From Oenococcus kitaharae DSM 17330 (lineage in GTDB: Bacteria; Bacillota; Bacilli; Lactobacillales; Lactobacillaceae), in contig NZ_CM001398.1 in NCBI RefSeq assembly GCF_000241055.1, forward strand, positions 593,190-657,189: a DNA stretch of 64,000 bases, written 5' to 3'. The notes under the pieces were generated by a model, which ran no database searches, was not told the DNA's origin, and worked only from the letters and a program-made list of their open reading frames with translations. A program made the position numbers and the translations under genes. This document shows, piece by piece, positions 63,564-64,000 of the stretch (its first letter is position 1; each line of letters starts with the position of its first letter).

Positions 63564-64000
63564 TCACTTTCCGGCAATTTTCGGTGTTGCAATTTGGAAA
63601 TCATTGGTCATTAAATCATAGTTTTTCGGACCATTTAATTTCTTTTCAATCAATCTGAAGATTCGTGTAATCGTGAAGGTCATGATCAGATAGATGAGAG
63701 AAATGGTCAGATAAGTGTGGAAGAACTGGAAGTTCTGTCCGGCAATTGTTGAACCGGTGAAGAACAGTTCTGACACAGAGATGATGCTTAGCACCGATGT
63801 GTCTTTGATGTTCACAATAAATTCATTGGTCACGGCCGGGATACTGTTGCGGACAGCTTGCGGCAGGACAATTTTATTCATTTGCTGAAAATGCGTCATC
63901 CCCAAAGCAGTCGCAGCTTCGAATTGGCCTTGGTCAATTGAGATAATACCGCCACGGATAATTTCGGCCAGATATGCACCTGTATTAATAGAAACAATAA
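63564..64000 (-). CDS. Amino acid ABC transporter permease (5' end outside window)
   Basis: The frame is open to the right edge, and the visible 145 residues are the C-terminal part of a HisM/GlnP-type permease. The EAA loop reads GQFEAATALGMTHFQQMNKIVLPQAVR and is followed by two or three helices (TYLTISLIYLIMTFTITRIFRLIEKKL). The ATG at 63905 lies inside the EAA loop and is not the start. A substrate-binding domain may be fused upstream, as is common in lactic acid bacteria. Confidence 0.9.
   Translation of the reverse strand, partial: IVSINTGAYLAEIIRGGIISIDQGQFEAATALGMTHFQQMNKIVLPQAVRNSIPAVTNEFIVNIKDTSVLSIISVSELFFTGSTIAGQNFQFFHTYLTISLIYLIMTFTITRIFRLIEKKLNGPKNYDLMTNDFQIATPKIAGK

Noticed and set aside
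1-64000. CRISPR arrays, tRNA or rRNA genes, insertion sequences and phage genes
   Set aside because: No regularly spaced repeats, cloverleaf-like TTCGA arms in context, transposase, integrase or structural phage genes were recognised; the DUF1906 gene alone does not make a prophage.

Overview
The window reads as a chromosomal stretch of a low-to-moderate GC Gram-positive lactic acid bacterium. Strong AGGAGG-type ribosome sites, an Rgg-type regulator, a CcpA-type cre site, a GlnR box, LCP and LtaS-like envelope enzymes and a cellobiose-type PTS permease all fit Lactobacillaceae. The Leuconostoc/Oenococcus branch is my best guess (an Oenococcus related to O. kitaharae would fit), but that is inference without a database search. 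I see no rRNA, tRNA, CRISPR array, transposase or integrase.

Layout. (1) 1-800: 3' end of metG. (2) 800-19520: a surface polysaccharide locus with a GtrA-like flippase, priming sugar transferase, DUF4422 glycosyltransferase, UDP-galactopyranose mutase, LtaS-like phosphotransferase, GtrB-like GT2, DUF6020-type membrane protein, acyltransferase, Wzz, Wzy, GlfT-like GT2 and Wzx. It also holds a large modular secreted protein (SH3-like repeats, beta-helix, glucosaminidase), a Ser-rich anchored protein and an LCP ligase; cdd follows. (3) 19940-25443: an RpiR-controlled sugar module with three Gfo/Idh/MocA oxidoreductases and a lone cellobiose-type EIIC behind a cre-like site. (4) 25450-36545: argC-J-D-F-carA-carB-argB behind a leader with a terminator-like attenuator, then amtB behind a GlnR box. 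(5) 36665-53021: an accessory region dense in broken genes: a frameshifted ABC exporter, an MFS pump with an in-frame stop, a frameshifted ABM-domain gene, a frameshifted membrane gene, a frameshifted ABC permease, a DUF1906 gene with two in-frame stops, and an ABC exporter with one in-frame stop. Intact among them are a RelB/YafQ-like toxin-antitoxin pair, an Rgg regulator, an ABC ATPase and permease, and small secreted proteins. (6) 53180-57010: aminotransferase with divergent LysR regulator, ribB, and a sugar/maltose acetyltransferase. (7) 57060-61560: a tightly coupled seven-gene cassette (small membrane peptide, ABC ATPase, ABC permease, small membrane protein, M50-like HExxH protein, CPWC thioredoxin-like protein, polytopic protein). 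(8) 61578-64000: mutY without its Fe-S cysteines, and a glutamine-type ABC transporter running off the window.

How the parts work together. The polysaccharide locus carries a full Wzx/Wzy-type assembly line plus envelope-decoration enzymes. The arginine operon makes ornithine, carbamoyl phosphate and citrulline, with the ammonium channel beside it supplying nitrogen. The most system-like unfamiliar loci are the 57-61.6 kb cassette, which looks like production, maturation and export of a membrane-derived disulfide peptide, and the DUF1906 gene followed by a small membrane protein whose degenerate paralogue lies 8.6 kb upstream. The inferred nonsense changes in region 5 are all explicable as G-to-A or C-to-T transitions, and the frameshifts are single-base, which suggests recent decay in a mutation-prone background.
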